Assembly (NCBI GenBank): GCA_040768905.1
Contig: JAXGMA010000001.1
Location: 558,001 to 622,000 of the forward strand
Length of the DNA stretch: 64,000 nucleotides
Direction: 5' to 3'
Source: SZUA-584 sp040768905
GTDB lineage: Bacteria > Bacillota > Clostridia > Christensenellales > SZUA-584
Shown in pieces: positions 27,658 through 37,354 of the stretch. The position numbers and the translations under genes were made by a program. Under the pieces are notes generated by a model that saw only the letters and a list, made by a program, of their open reading frames with translations, had not been told where the DNA came from and made no database searches. Position 1 is the stretch's first letter. Each line of letters starts with the position of its first letter.

Positions 27658-28775
27658 TAAAAGATGTATTTGCGCTTGTTTATGCCGGAGAAGAGAACCA
27701 CAATCTGCGCGAGCTTGTGCTGGCGCGTTCGGTGGCAGCACTGCCGGTGGGAGGGCGTTACCGTGCCATTGATTTTCATTTGTCCAACATTGTCAACAGC
27801 GGTATCCGCAACGTAGGCATCATCACGCAGAAAAACTATCAGTCGATGATGGATCATCTGGGCTCAGGCAAAGAGTGGGATCTGAGCCGCAAGACGGACG
27901 GCCTCTTTATCCTGCCGCCGTTTGACCATGCAGAGAACACAGGCATTTACCGCGGAATGACCGATGCGATTAAGGGAAACATGCCCTACATCAAACGCGC
28001 TACGCAGCCTTACTGCCTGCTGATGGGCGTCAATGCCATTTACTCAGCAACATATTCACACATGTTCAAGCAGCATCATGAGAAAAAAGCGGATATCACG
28101 ATGCTTTATACATCAGCAAACAAGGACAGCGAACCGCGTCTTCGTGATCTGCGGCTTTTCACGGATGAAGAAGGCTGGGTCACCGAGATGGATTACAACT
28201 TTAAATACTCAAGCTCAGATAAATTAAGCCTTGATGCATTTTTGATACACAAGAGCCTGCTCGAATACCTCATTGACAGAAGCTTTGCGCACTGCAATTA
28301 TGACTTTATCAGTGACGCGCTTGTCAGAAATGTAAAAAATCTGCGCATACTCGCCGTCGAACACAGAGGTTACGTCGGATGGCTTGATTCTGTAAAGGCC
28401 TTCTACCAGCTCAACCTTGATATGCTGCGTGCAGATGTTCAAAGCGATTTGTTCTATACCGGGAAACCGGTTTACACAAAAATAAAAGATGAGGCGCCTG
28501 TGAAATACGGCCCGCATGCGGCGGTGAAAAACAGCCTGCTTGCAAACGGCTGCGTCATTGACGGCGAGGTAGAGGACAGCCTGCTGTTCAGGGGGGTGCA
28601 TGTGGGCAAGGGCGCCAGGATCAAAGGCTGCATCATCATGCAGGAATGCGATATTGACCGCAGCTGCGAACTCGAATATGTCATCGCCGATAAAAGCTGC
28701 CATTTTCGTGAAGGCCGCCGCCTTTCAGGGGACATGACGTACCCAAGCATTATTCGCAAAGGGTCGGTGGTATAG
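27654..28775 (+). CDS. glgD: Glucose-1-phosphate adenylyltransferase, regulatory subunit
   Basis: 373 aa from ATG 27654. It is a GlgC paralogue without the full nucleotide motif: the N-terminus reads VFALVYAGEENHNLRELVLARSVA instead of AGGQGxRL, as is normal for GlgD. It keeps YRAIDFHLSNIVNSGIRNVGIIT and the C-terminal left-handed beta-helix. It tunes GlgC activity rather than catalysing strongly itself. It overlaps glgC by 4 nt and is followed after 2 nt by glgA. Confidence 0.92.
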   Translation: MIKDVFALVYAGEENHNLRELVLARSVAALPVGGRYRAIDFHLSNIVNSGIRNVGIITQKNYQSMMDHLGSGKEWDLSRKTDGLFILPPFDHAENTGIYRGMTDAIKGNMPYIKRATQPYCLLMGVNAIYSATYSHMFKQHHEKKADITMLYTSANKDSEPRLRDLRLFTDEEGWVTEMDYNFKYSSSDKLSLDAFLIHKSLLEYLIDRSFAHCNYDFISDALVRNVKNLRILAVEHRGYVGWLDSVKAFYQLNLDMLRADVQSDLFYTGKPVYTKIKDEAPVKYGPHAAVKNSLLANGCVIDGEVEDSLLFRGVHVGKGARIKGCIIMQECDIDRSCELEYVIADKSCHFREGRRLSGDMTYPSIIRKGSVV

Positions 28776-28777
28776 AA

Positions 28778-30262
28778 TTGAATAAGAAAAATGATCTGGC
28801 CGGCGAAAAAAGGCTGCCTTCTGTGCTGATGACGGCAGCCGAGTGCGCGCCTTTTATTAAGACAGGCGGCCTTGCTGATGTCGTTGGCACACTTTCTCGT
28901 AAGCTGCACTCTCTGGGCTTTGATGTGCGTCTGATGCTGCCTTACCACCGCGCCATCAAAGAAAGGCTCAAAGACAAGGCGGAACATAAAAAGAGCTTTG
29001 GCATTGAGCTTGGGTGGCGTACGCAATACGCAGGCATCGAAGAGTACGACTGGGACGGTTTAACCGTCTACTTTATCGACAACGAATATTATTTCGGCCA
29101 CGCCGTTTATTGCGGAGGAACGTTTGAGGGAGAGCAGTACGCGTATTTTTCGCGCGCAGTGATCGAATCTCTGCCGCTTATCGGCTTTGAACCGGATATC
29201 ATCCATGTCAATGACTGGCATACCGCGATGGTACCCATGCTGCTCAAAACGCAGTACGTACAATGCCTGCAGGGCAAGTCAAGCACAGTGCTCTCCATTC
29301 ACAATATCGGCTTTCAGGGGCGGTTTGATTTTGGGTTTGTTGCTGATATGCTGGGCATAGACCCGCGTTACAATGCGCCTGAATACTTTGAACTTTACGG
29401 CAGTGTAAACTTTCTTAAGGGCGGTATCGTTTTTGCAGACAAGATTGTGACCGTGAGCCCGTCTTATGCGCAGGAAATAAGAACACCATATTTCGGCGAA
29501 GGGCTTGACGGAGTTCTTAGAGCGCGCGCGGATGATCTTATTGGCATTTTGAACGGCATCGATACCGACGCATATGATCCGGCGGCAGATCCGCACATTG
29601 CACAGCCCTATGATGCCGGTACTTTTACGCTCAAACAAAAAAATAAGGAAGCGCTGATGCTTGAACTTGGCCTTAAAATCAGCAAGAAAACGCCGTTGCT
29701 GTCGGTTGTCTCACGCCTCTCGCGCCAAAAAGGCATCGATCTGATCTTGCGGGTTTTCGGCGATATCATGTCGGAAGATGTTTGTTTCGTGCTGCTCGGC
29801 ACGGGAGACCATGACTACGAAAACTTTTTCAGCGACGCGCAGGAACGCTGGAATAAGCGTGTGCGCAGCCTGATAAAATTTGACGAAGCGCTTGCGCACA
29901 GGATTTATGCCGCAAGCGATTTTCTGCTGATGCCGTCGCAGTTTGAGCCGTGCGGCCTTGCACAGATGATAGCGCTGCGGTATGGCACGCTCCCTATCGT
30001 CCGGGAGACCGGGGGCCTTAAGGACACCGTTTTTGCATACAACGCCGATACAGGAAAGGGCAACGGGTTTACATTTGCAAATTATAATGCGCATGAGATG
30101 CTGGGCTCAGTGTGTGACGCACTGCGCGTATACAGACAAAAAGAAGCGCTGTCTGCGCTTATCAAGAATGCCATGGCGCAGGATCTAAGCTTTGACAAAA
30201 GCGCTCATGAATATGCGGCGCTGTATCTTCAGATCATGGCGGCACACAAAGTTGACCAATAA
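28778..30262 (+). CDS. glgA: Glycogen synthase (ADP-glucose)
   Basis: 494 aa from a TTG at 28778, two bases after the glgD stop; GGTGG at 28766-28770 serves as ribosome binding site. GT5 family, adding glucose from ADP-glucose to alpha-1,4 chains. Motifs: IKTGGLADVVGTLSRKL (substrate loop KTGGL), HVNDWHTAMVP, SIHNIGFQG, VSRLSRQKGIDLI, MPSQFEPCGLAQMIALRYG and RETGGLKDTV. Family-typical length. Confidence 0.95.
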   Translation: MNKKNDLAGEKRLPSVLMTAAECAPFIKTGGLADVVGTLSRKLHSLGFDVRLMLPYHRAIKERLKDKAEHKKSFGIELGWRTQYAGIEEYDWDGLTVYFIDNEYYFGHAVYCGGTFEGEQYAYFSRAVIESLPLIGFEPDIIHVNDWHTAMVPMLLKTQYVQCLQGKSSTVLSIHNIGFQGRFDFGFVADMLGIDPRYNAPEYFELYGSVNFLKGGIVFADKIVTVSPSYAQEIRTPYFGEGLDGVLRARADDLIGILNGIDTDAYDPAADPHIAQPYDAGTFTLKQKNKEALMLELGLKISKKTPLLSVVSRLSRQKGIDLILRVFGDIMSEDVCFVLLGTGDHDYENFFSDAQERWNKRVRSLIKFDEALAHRIYAASDFLLMPSQFEPCGLAQMIALRYGTLPIVRETGGLKDTVFAYNADTGKGNGFTFANYNAHEMLGSVCDALRVYRQKEALSALIKNAMAQDLSFDKSAHEYAALYLQIMAAHKVDQ

Positions 30263-30294
30263 TACGTGCATGCATAGAATAACAAAAGCTTAAT

Positions 30295-32772
30295 ATGCAG
30301 AAAAAAGAGGATAAGAAATTGGCAAAAAAACAGGACCTGAGAACGTGCGTAGAAATAATAAAGGAAAGCATACAAAGCAATTTGATAAAGGGACACGGCC
30401 GCAAACCTGAAAATGCTTCCGATGAGGAAATGTTCAAAGCGGTCGCGCTGAGTCTGCGTGATATCATCCTTGACCGCTGGACGAAAGCTGACGAGCAGAT
30501 CAAGGCACGCGGCCAAAAAAAGCTGTACTATCTGTCCGCCGAGTTTTTGATGGGCCGCGCCTTAGTCAACAACATGGTCAACTTATCGTTGCTTGATGAT
30601 TATAAAGCAGCGCTTTTTGAGCTTGGGTATCCTTTTGAAAAGCTCGAAGAGCAGGAGAACGAAGCGGGGCTTGGCAACGGAGGGCTTGGACGTCTGGCTG
30701 CTTGTTTTCTGGATGCCCTCTCAACGCTCGGGTTTCCTGTGATCGGCTCTGGTATTCGCTATGAGTACGGAATGTTTAGGCAGCGCATCGTGGACGGGGC
30801 GCAGGTGGAACTGCCCGACGACTGGACCCAAAAAGGCGTGATATGGGATATTGAGCGTCCGGATGAACAGGTTGAAGTGCGTTTTGAGGGAACAGTGGAT
30901 GAACTTTGGACAGAGGATGGGCTCTCGATCGTACATAAAGGCTATCAGAGCGTGATGGCTGTGCCTTATGACATGCCGGTGATAGGGTACGAGAGCCGGA
31001 TACCGGCCACGCTCAGGCTTTGGCGTGCCGCATGCCCTGCAGCGTTTGACCTTCATTCGTTCAACAAGGGCGACTACATGTGCATGATACAGCAGCGCGA
31101 GCTTGCTGAATCCATCTCCAAGGTGCTCTACCCGGAAGACAATCATATCGCCGGTAGGCTGCTCAGATTCAAGCAATACTATTTTCTTGCTTCTGCCACG
31201 ATGCAGAGCATGGTGCGCGACCATAAAATGCGCTACGGCAGCGTGCTTACCTTGCCGGATATGGCTGTGGTGCAGATCAATGACACGCACCCTGCGTTCG
31301 CTATACCCGAGCTGATGCGCATACTGTTGGATGAAGAAAAACTCCCTTGGGAAGAGGCTTATGATATTGTGAGCCGCATTTTCAATTACACAAATCACAC
31401 GGTCATGAGCGAGGCTCTGGAAGCCTGGCCTGAACAAATTTTCAAATCGCTTTTGCCGCGGGTATATGCTATTATCAAGGCGCTCAGTGACCGTTTCAAC
31501 CAGATACTATGGCAAAAATACCCGGGCGACTGGGACAAAATATCGCGCATGTCGATTATCGCTTACGATGAGATCCGCATGGCGAACATGTGCATCGCTG
31601 TGTGCAGCACAGTCAACGGCGTTTCCCAGCTGCACGGCAATATCTTGAAAACGCGCACATTCCGTGATTTTTTCGTGATATTCCCCGGCAAGTTTACCGC
31701 CATTACCAACGGCATCACGCCGCGCCGCTGGCTGGCGGCCGCGAATCCCGGGCTGACGTCTTTGCTGCGCGAGCATATCGGGAACGGCTTCTTGCTCGAC
31801 TGCGGTGAATTGGAGCGCATCAAGCCGCTGACGGCGGATAGACGCTTTCTGTCGGACTTTGCAGCTGTCAAGGCGCAAAACAAAGAAAGGCTGGCGGCTT
31901 ATGTTAAAAAAACGCAAGGCGCTGTGATAGATCCTTCCTCAGTTTTCGATGTACAGGCTAAACGGCTGCACGAATATAAAAGGCAGCTGCTAAAGGTACT
32001 GCAAATCATACATTTGTATAATCTCTTGACAGAGGACAAGGCGTTCTCTCTGACTGTGCCGGTGACATTTTTGTTTGCGGCCAAGGCTTCTCCTGCCTAC
32101 CAAAAAGCCAAGAATATCATACGGCTTATCAATGCAGTCAGCGATCTTGTGAATGGGAACGCGCGCACCAAAGGCATCATAAACGTGGTGTTTTTGGAAA
32201 ACTATAACGTGAGCCTTGCGGAAATTCTTATTCCTGCCGCAGATCTCAGCGAACAGATATCCACTGCGGGCCGCGAAGCATCGGGGACGGGCAACATGAA
32301 ATTTATGCTCAACGGCGCTGTGACGCTCGGCACCATGGACGGTGCAAACGTCGAGATCTATGAACAGGTCGGCGCGGACAACATTTTTATCTTCGGTGCA
32401 CGCGCAGACGAGATTGCGCGCATGGAAGAAAACCGTTCATACGATCCGCTTGCGCTCATGAAAAAAACCCCGGCGGTACAAGCGGCGGTTTCGCGCTTAA
32501 ATGACGGCTCATTGCCTGCAGCTGACAAAACGCCGTTTGAAAGCATATACAATTCACTGCTTTACGGCGATTATGACCCGCCTGACAAATATTTTGTGCT
32601 GCACGATTTTTCCGAATACTGTGCTGCATTTGAAACCGTGACGGCTGCATACGCAGACCGGCCCCGCTGGTTAAAGATGGCGGCGATGAACACAGCCGGC
32701 GCCGGCTTCTTTTCGGCTGACCGTACCATAGCAGAGTACAACAAGCTGATCTGGAGGCTTGGGAGTCTGTGA
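30295..32772 (+). CDS. glgP: Glycogen/maltodextrin phosphorylase
   Basis: 825 aa, GT35 family. It releases glucose-1-P from alpha-1,4-glucan ends with phosphate. Motifs: LYYLSAEFLMGRAL, NEAGLGNGGLGRLAACFLDAL, QINDTHPAFAIPELMRIL, AANPGLTSL and the PLP-lysine signature EASGTGNMKFMLNGAVTLG (Lys near residue 666). The ATG lies 32 nt after glgA. Having it in the synthesis operon means build-up and breakdown enzymes are made together, so control is probably allosteric. Confidence 0.95.
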   Translation: MQKKEDKKLAKKQDLRTCVEIIKESIQSNLIKGHGRKPENASDEEMFKAVALSLRDIILDRWTKADEQIKARGQKKLYYLSAEFLMGRALVNNMVNLSLLDDYKAALFELGYPFEKLEEQENEAGLGNGGLGRLAACFLDALSTLGFPVIGSGIRYEYGMFRQRIVDGAQVELPDDWTQKGVIWDIERPDEQVEVRFEGTVDELWTEDGLSIVHKGYQSVMAVPYDMPVIGYESRIPATLRLWRAACPAAFDLHSFNKGDYMCMIQQRELAESISKVLYPEDNHIAGRLLRFKQYYFLASATMQSMVRDHKMRYGSVLTLPDMAVVQINDTHPAFAIPELMRILLDEEKLPWEEAYDIVSRIFNYTNHTVMSEALEAWPEQIFKSLLPRVYAIIKALSDRFNQILWQKYPGDWDKISRMSIIAYDEIRMANMCIAVCSTVNGVSQLHGNILKTRTFRDFFVIFPGKFTAITNGITPRRWLAAANPGLTSLLREHIGNGFLLDCGELERIKPLTADRRFLSDFAAVKAQNKERLAAYVKKTQGAVIDPSSVFDVQAKRLHEYKRQLLKVLQIIHLYNLLTEDKAFSLTVPVTFLFAAKASPAYQKAKNIIRLINAVSDLVNGNARTKGIINVVFLENYNVSLAEILIPAADLSEQISTAGREASGTGNMKFMLNGAVTLGTMDGANVEIYEQVGADNIFIFGARADEIARMEENRSYDPLALMKKTPAVQAAVSRLNDGSLPAADKTPFESIYNSLLYGDYDPPDKYFVLHDFSEYCAAFETVTAAYADRPRWLKMAAMNTAGAGFFSADRTIAEYNKLIWRLGSL

Positions 32773-32797
32773 AAAATGCGCAAGGGCAGGTAACGCA

Positions 32798-34804
32798 ATG
32801 CTGATCAATCTGAAAAATGAAATGATGCACGATTCCACGTTGCAGGCTTACAGGGATCCTTTCGGAGCGGTGACGACAGGCACGCCTTTAACTCTGCGCT
32901 TTCGGACACGTGCTGAGCATATCTCAAATGTTTATCTGTGCTTACAAAGCGAAGCATTCCGCGAGGAATTCAGGATGTCTTACAGCGACGGTTTCTGGGA
33001 GGTGCGGATTGATGCGCCCTTAGCGCCGGATATATACTGGTATTACTTCACCGCAAGCATAGAAGGCAAAACGTATTATTATGGCACGGAAGGCAAACAA
33101 ACAGGCGGGATAGGATGTGTTTATACAGAGCCGCCGCCTGCCTACCAGCTTACGGTGTACCGCAGCGATTTTTCGGTGCCCGAATGGTTCCAAAAAAGCG
33201 TGATGTACCAGATTTTCCCTGATCGTTTCAAGCGCAGCGCAGATCAGACTGCCAAACAAGGCCTTGCTTACCATAAAAGCAAAGGGCGCAAAACGCTTTA
33301 CCATAAAGATTGGAACGAAAAGCCGGTTTACAGGCCATTACCCGGGCAAGAGCATTTCGAGCCCTGCGATTATTTTGGCGGCACGCTCAAAGGCATCGAA
33401 GATTCGCTTGAGTATCTGAGCGGCCTTGGCATCGGGATGATTTACCTGAACCCCATTTTCGAGGCTGCCTCCAACCACCGCTACAACACGGCAGACTATA
33501 AAAACATCGATCCGGTGCTTGGCACAAACGAAGATTTTTCCCGTCTTTGCGAAAAAGCCCAAAGCTTTGGCATCCGTATCATGCTGGACGGAGTTTTTTC
33601 GCATACGGGTTCCGACAGCATTTATTTTAACCGCGAGGGTGCTTACGCAAACATCGGCGCGTACAACAGCCAGGATTCGCCGTATTACCGATGGTATACT
33701 TTTGAAAGCTATCCCGACAAATACAAGTGCTGGTGGGGTTTCGAATCGCTTCCAGAGGTCAACGAGAACGATGAAGACTGGCAGCGTTTTATTATTCTGG
33801 ATGAGGACAGCGTGCTGCGCCGGTGGATCAAAAAGGGAGCAAGCGGTTATCGGCTTGATGTTGCAGACGAGCTGCCGGATCACATTCTTGAGAAGATATA
33901 CCATACTGTCAAGCAGGAAGAACCAGAGGGCGTTGTTCTCGGCGAAGTCTGGGAGGACGCCACGACAAAACACAGTTACGGCGAAAAAAGGCGGTATGCG
34001 CTGGGCGGTATGCTCGATTCCGTGACAAATTATCCGCTGCGCGATGCCATCGTTGATTTTCTAAAAGGCTGCATAGATGCGATGCAGCTGCGCAGCTTTC
34101 TGATCGCGCAGGCAGGAAGCTATCCCAAACCGATGTACTATGCGCTGATGAATCTTCTGTCATCGCACGATATCGAACGCATACGCACCGCGCTGAGCAC
34201 ACGGCTGAATCCGCACGAGCTTTCGCGTGAGCAGCAGGCGCTTTTTCACATCAGCAGCAGCCAGAACAAGAAGGGCGCCGGAAGACAGCTGCTGGCAGTG
34301 ACGCTTCAGATGGCGCTGCCGGGCGTGCCTTGTGTGTATTATGGAGATGAAAAAGGCATGAACGGCTTTCTTGATCCTTTCAACCGCGAGACGTTCAAGG
34401 AAAGCCCATACGATTTGACGCAAGACCATCGCCGGCTGATCGCGCTGCGCAAGGAAGCTGACGCGTTCCTTTCCGGGCACGCCGCTTTTTACGCGCCCCA
34501 TGAGGACTGTATTGGGATTCTTCGATATATATTCGGCGGACGGGATGCGCTTGGCCAAGAATCGCGGGACGGCTTATATTTTGTGGTGATCAACCGTTCG
34601 GATAACCAAAGCCGGTTTGTGGTCGATTTTCTCAGCGAAACGGCGATGGTACCGACCGAGATGCAAAAAGCGCTGCGCCCCGCGCTCAGCGGGACTGCTG
34701 TATGCAGAATCACACAAAAAGAATACAAACTGAACGATGGTTTGCTCGAAATGTCGCTGGACGGCGGCACAGCCTTGTGGCTGAAATTTGGATTGACCGG
34801 CTGA
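32798..34804 (+). CDS. GH13 alpha-glucan hydrolase (neopullulanase/alpha-amylase type)
   Basis: 668 aa from ATG 32798 (GGGCAGG upstream). It has an N-terminal beta domain (about 1-120), then a GH13 barrel starting YQIFPDRFKRS. The four GH13 regions are present: I DGVFSHTG, II GYRLDVADELPD (nucleophile Asp), III VLGEVWEDAT (acid Glu) and IV LLSSHDIERIR. There is no signal peptide, so it acts inside the cell, probably trimming glycogen branches or maltodextrins left by GlgP. The exact specificity (pullulanase, neopullulanase or alpha-glucosidase) cannot be read from motifs alone. Confidence 0.9.
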   Translation: MLINLKNEMMHDSTLQAYRDPFGAVTTGTPLTLRFRTRAEHISNVYLCLQSEAFREEFRMSYSDGFWEVRIDAPLAPDIYWYYFTASIEGKTYYYGTEGKQTGGIGCVYTEPPPAYQLTVYRSDFSVPEWFQKSVMYQIFPDRFKRSADQTAKQGLAYHKSKGRKTLYHKDWNEKPVYRPLPGQEHFEPCDYFGGTLKGIEDSLEYLSGLGIGMIYLNPIFEAASNHRYNTADYKNIDPVLGTNEDFSRLCEKAQSFGIRIMLDGVFSHTGSDSIYFNREGAYANIGAYNSQDSPYYRWYTFESYPDKYKCWWGFESLPEVNENDEDWQRFIILDEDSVLRRWIKKGASGYRLDVADELPDHILEKIYHTVKQEEPEGVVLGEVWEDATTKHSYGEKRRYALGGMLDSVTNYPLRDAIVDFLKGCIDAMQLRSFLIAQAGSYPKPMYYALMNLLSSHDIERIRTALSTRLNPHELSREQQALFHISSSQNKKGAGRQLLAVTLQMALPGVPCVYYGDEKGMNGFLDPFNRETFKESPYDLTQDHRRLIALRKEADAFLSGHAAFYAPHEDCIGILRYIFGGRDALGQESRDGLYFVVINRSDNQSRFVVDFLSETAMVPTEMQKALRPALSGTAVCRITQKEYKLNDGLLEMSLDGGTALWLKFGLTG

Positions 34805-34814
34805 GGAGAAGGTA

Positions 34815-36509
34815 ATGGCATACAAAGAGATCTACAAAAAATGGCTGGAAGCCGCGCAAGGCGAAGAAATCCAGCAGGAGCTTATGTCCATCAAAGACGA
34901 TGAGGCACAGATCAAAGAACGCTTTTTCAGCGATCTTCCGTTTGGGACTGCGGGACTGCGCGGCATCATTGGCGCAGGCACCGCGCGGATGAACCGGTAT
35001 ACTGTCGGGCGCGCCACGCAGGCTTTATCGGAACATATTAATGCGCAGGGCGGTGCTGAAAAAGGGATGGTCATCGCTTATGATTCCCGCCGGTACTCGC
35101 GTGAATTTGCTGAGGAAACGGCTTGCGTATTTGCGGGAAACGGCATTAAAGCCTATATATTCAAACAGCTCACCAGCGTGCCTGAGCTTTCGTTTGCCGT
35201 ACGGCATCTTCGGGCTGCGGGCGGTGTCGTCATCACCGCAAGCCACAACCCCAAGGATTACAACGGCTACAAGGTGTACGCTGCTTACGGCGGTCAGCTT
35301 GGGCCGGAGGAAAGCCTTGCTGTGATGGAACGCATACAGATGGTGGACGCATTCGGGGGCATCAAAAGCGTATCTTTCGATGAGGGCGTCGCGCAGGGGC
35401 GTATTATGCAAATCGGCGAGGAGATCGATGAAAGCTACAAAGAAAGCCTGATCTCGCTGTGCGGCAATGAGGAAGCCGCTGGATTGACAGTGGTCTACAC
35501 ACCGCTGCACGGAGCCGGGCTGCGTACGGTTCAAAATATTTTTCCGGCTGCAGGTATACGGGATCTGCATGTCGTTGAGGAGCAAAGCGCGCCGGACGGG
35601 CTGTTCCCGACGGTCAAATCACCCAATCCCGAAGACCACGATGCGATGCAGATGGCGATAAGCCTTGCGAAGCAAGTCAAGGCGGACATTGCCATCGGTA
35701 CTGACCCGGATGCCGACCGCATGGGTGCGGCGGCCCGTGATCAAGACGGCAATTACCGCATGCTTTCGGGCAACCAGATAGGTTGTATACTGATCGCTTA
35801 TCTGCTTGAAAAACGCAAAGCCGAGGGGAAACTTTCACCCACAGACTACATCATCAGATCTTTTGTGTCGACCACGCTGGCTGATGCGATCGCGGCGCAT
35901 TACGGTATCGTGTGCCATACAGTGCTCACCGGCTTTCGCTTTATTTCTGAGATCATCACCCAGAATGAAAATACAGGGGCTGAATTCATATTCGGCTTTG
36001 AGGAGAGTTACGGCTTTCTTGCCGGCAACGATGTGCGTGACAAGGACGGCGTGATGGCGGCGCTGCTTCTTTGCAAGGCTGCGCAGCATTATAAAGCCAA
36101 AGGCATCGAACTGCGAGATGTTTTGAACGCGCTAAACGTACAATACGGTTTTTATACCGAGAGCGTGAGAAATATCGCATTTGCCGGGCTTGACGGCATG
36201 GAGCGCATGGCAGCCATCATGGCAACACTGCGAAAGATCAATGACAAAAACATCGGCGGGCTGCAGCTTGAGTACACGGAAGACTATTTGAGCGGGATGC
36301 GCACAGCTGCAGACGGTACGCAGACAGCCATCAATCTGCCAAAAACCAATGCCGTCAAGTATGTTCTGAAAGGCGGCGCATGGGCATGTGTGCGCCCTTC
36401 GGGGACGGAACCCAAAATAAAGCTCTATTTTGCATCATGCGCAAGCAGCGAACAAGAAGCGCAGCGGCAGATGGAAAACATGAGAGCGTATTTTGATAAG
36501 CTGATATAG
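34815..36509 (+). CDS. Phosphoglucomutase (alpha-D-phosphohexomutase family)
   Basis: 564 aa, PgcA/Pgm2-like length. It interconverts glucose-1-P and glucose-6-P, tying the glycogen operon to glycolysis. Motifs: FGTAGLRGIIGAG at the N-terminus, active-site phosphoserine TASHNPKDYNGYK, metal loop GTDPDADRMG, sugar loop GFEESYGFLAGN and phosphate-binding RPSGTEPKIKLYF. GAGG-type site 6 nt before the ATG. It is the last gene of the glg operon, followed by a terminator at 36586-36618. Confidence 0.93.
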   Translation: MAYKEIYKKWLEAAQGEEIQQELMSIKDDEAQIKERFFSDLPFGTAGLRGIIGAGTARMNRYTVGRATQALSEHINAQGGAEKGMVIAYDSRRYSREFAEETACVFAGNGIKAYIFKQLTSVPELSFAVRHLRAAGGVVITASHNPKDYNGYKVYAAYGGQLGPEESLAVMERIQMVDAFGGIKSVSFDEGVAQGRIMQIGEEIDESYKESLISLCGNEEAAGLTVVYTPLHGAGLRTVQNIFPAAGIRDLHVVEEQSAPDGLFPTVKSPNPEDHDAMQMAISLAKQVKADIAIGTDPDADRMGAAARDQDGNYRMLSGNQIGCILIAYLLEKRKAEGKLSPTDYIIRSFVSTTLADAIAAHYGIVCHTVLTGFRFISEIITQNENTGAEFIFGFEESYGFLAGNDVRDKDGVMAALLLCKAAQHYKAKGIELRDVLNALNVQYGFYTESVRNIAFAGLDGMERMAAIMATLRKINDKNIGGLQLEYTEDYLSGMRTAADGTQTAINLPKTNAVKYVLKGGAWACVRPSGTEPKIKLYFASCASSEQEAQRQMENMRAYFDKLI

Positions 36510-36585
36510 AAACATGGTAAAGTATAAGCGGCACCTTATACCGCGTGTTTTTCCTCAGTAGGCGCTGAAAAATGAGAAATGCCGA

Positions 36586-36618
36586 AAAATCGTTAGCTTA
36601 TGATTAGCTAAGATTTTT
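36586..36618 (+). terminator. Terminator of the glycogen operon
   Basis: AAAATC-(G)-TTAGCT (36586-36598) pairs with AGCTAA-GATTTT (36606-36617), a 12-bp stem with one bulge and a 7-nt loop, ending in a T run. Confidence 0.65.
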
Positions 36619-36633
36619 TATCATCAAGCAGCT

Positions 36634-36976
36634 ATGAAAAACAAAGAAATAACAGATTACTCGTATATCTTGTACCCTGCTAGCAGAATCGCTTCGGCAG
36701 ACATCTGTGAGCTGGGTATAAAAAGGCACCTCACACAGGCTTTAATAGAGATAGATGTCACAAAGGCGCGTGAAATGATCCGTGAGCATAAAAAAGCGCC
36801 GCAAAAAACTATCATTTACCGCCTGGCTTATTAAGTGTATCGGTTGTGCTTGTGAAGAATACAAAATCATTCATGGGATAAAAAAAGGCAAAAGAAGAGT
36901 TGCCGTTTTTGATGATGTGGATATTTCTATTCTGGTTGAAAAAGAGATGGCCTTTGATAGACAAGAGGCGGCATAA
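36634..36976 (+). pseudogene. Broken 2-oxo-acid dehydrogenase E2-like acyltransferase gene
   Basis: Two overlapping frames give one recognisable protein: MKNKEITDYSYILYPASRIA... EIDVTKAREMIREHKK (36634 on) continues in the other frame as LSFTAWLIKCIGCACEEYKII... RVAVFDDVDISILVEKEM (to 36976). This looks like the start of the E2 catalytic (CAT-like) domain seen in short stand-alone E2 relatives. The frame changes around 36790-36810, where two A6 runs lie. The C-terminal half with the HHxxxDG motif is missing; the ilv promoter follows 27 bp later. A sequencing error could explain the frameshift but not the missing half. Confidence 0.65.
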
Positions 36977-37002
36977 GCCTATAACCCGCAGAAAATCGTA
37001 TG

Positions 37003-37031
37003 TTGACAAAACCACTGCGGTTTGTTAATAT
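37003..37031 (+). promoter_or_regulatory. Promoter of the ilv operon
   Basis: Perfect -35 TTGACA (37003-37008), 17-bp spacer, -10 TAATAT (37026-37031). Transcription would start about 37038, at the beginning of the T-box leader. Confidence 0.85.
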
Positions 37032-37039
37032 TTAATGTG

Positions 37040-37300
37040 ATAAAAGCGTTGATGGAGACAGGCCTAGCGCAATGCGCATAAAAGAGAGCCGGGTATGGTG
37101 AAAACCGGCAGCGAGGCGTCAGGCGAATCCCTCCGGAGCTGCGTGTCGAACCAAGTAGACATAGCCGGGTGATGCCGTTATACATTATGGCTTGATAGAG
37201 CCTTTAAGTGGCCTTTTATGAAGGCAAGCTAGAGTGGTACCGCGAAGTTGAAAACAACTGCGTCTCTTCGTCATTAAATGGAGGAGTATGCGGTTTTTTT
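37040..37300 (+). promoter_or_regulatory. T-box leader controlling the ilv operon
   Basis: The invariant T-box AGAGTGGTACCGCG is at 37231-37244. Stem I features are visible upstream: AGAGAGCCGG, the GGTGAAAACCGG loop and GGAGCTGCG. The terminator arm is formed by ACCGC (about 37239-37243) with GCGGTTTTTTT (about 37290-37300). Uncharged tRNA would bind stem I and its 3' end the T-box, allowing readthrough into ilvN. The specifier codon is uncertain; AUC (Ile) at 37127-37129 is a candidate and would suit the operon, but I could not fold stem I with confidence. Confidence 0.88.
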
Positions 37301-37354
37301 ATTTCATGAACGAAACTCGCTAAAGAACAAATCTAAAGTAAGGGAGTAACCAGA

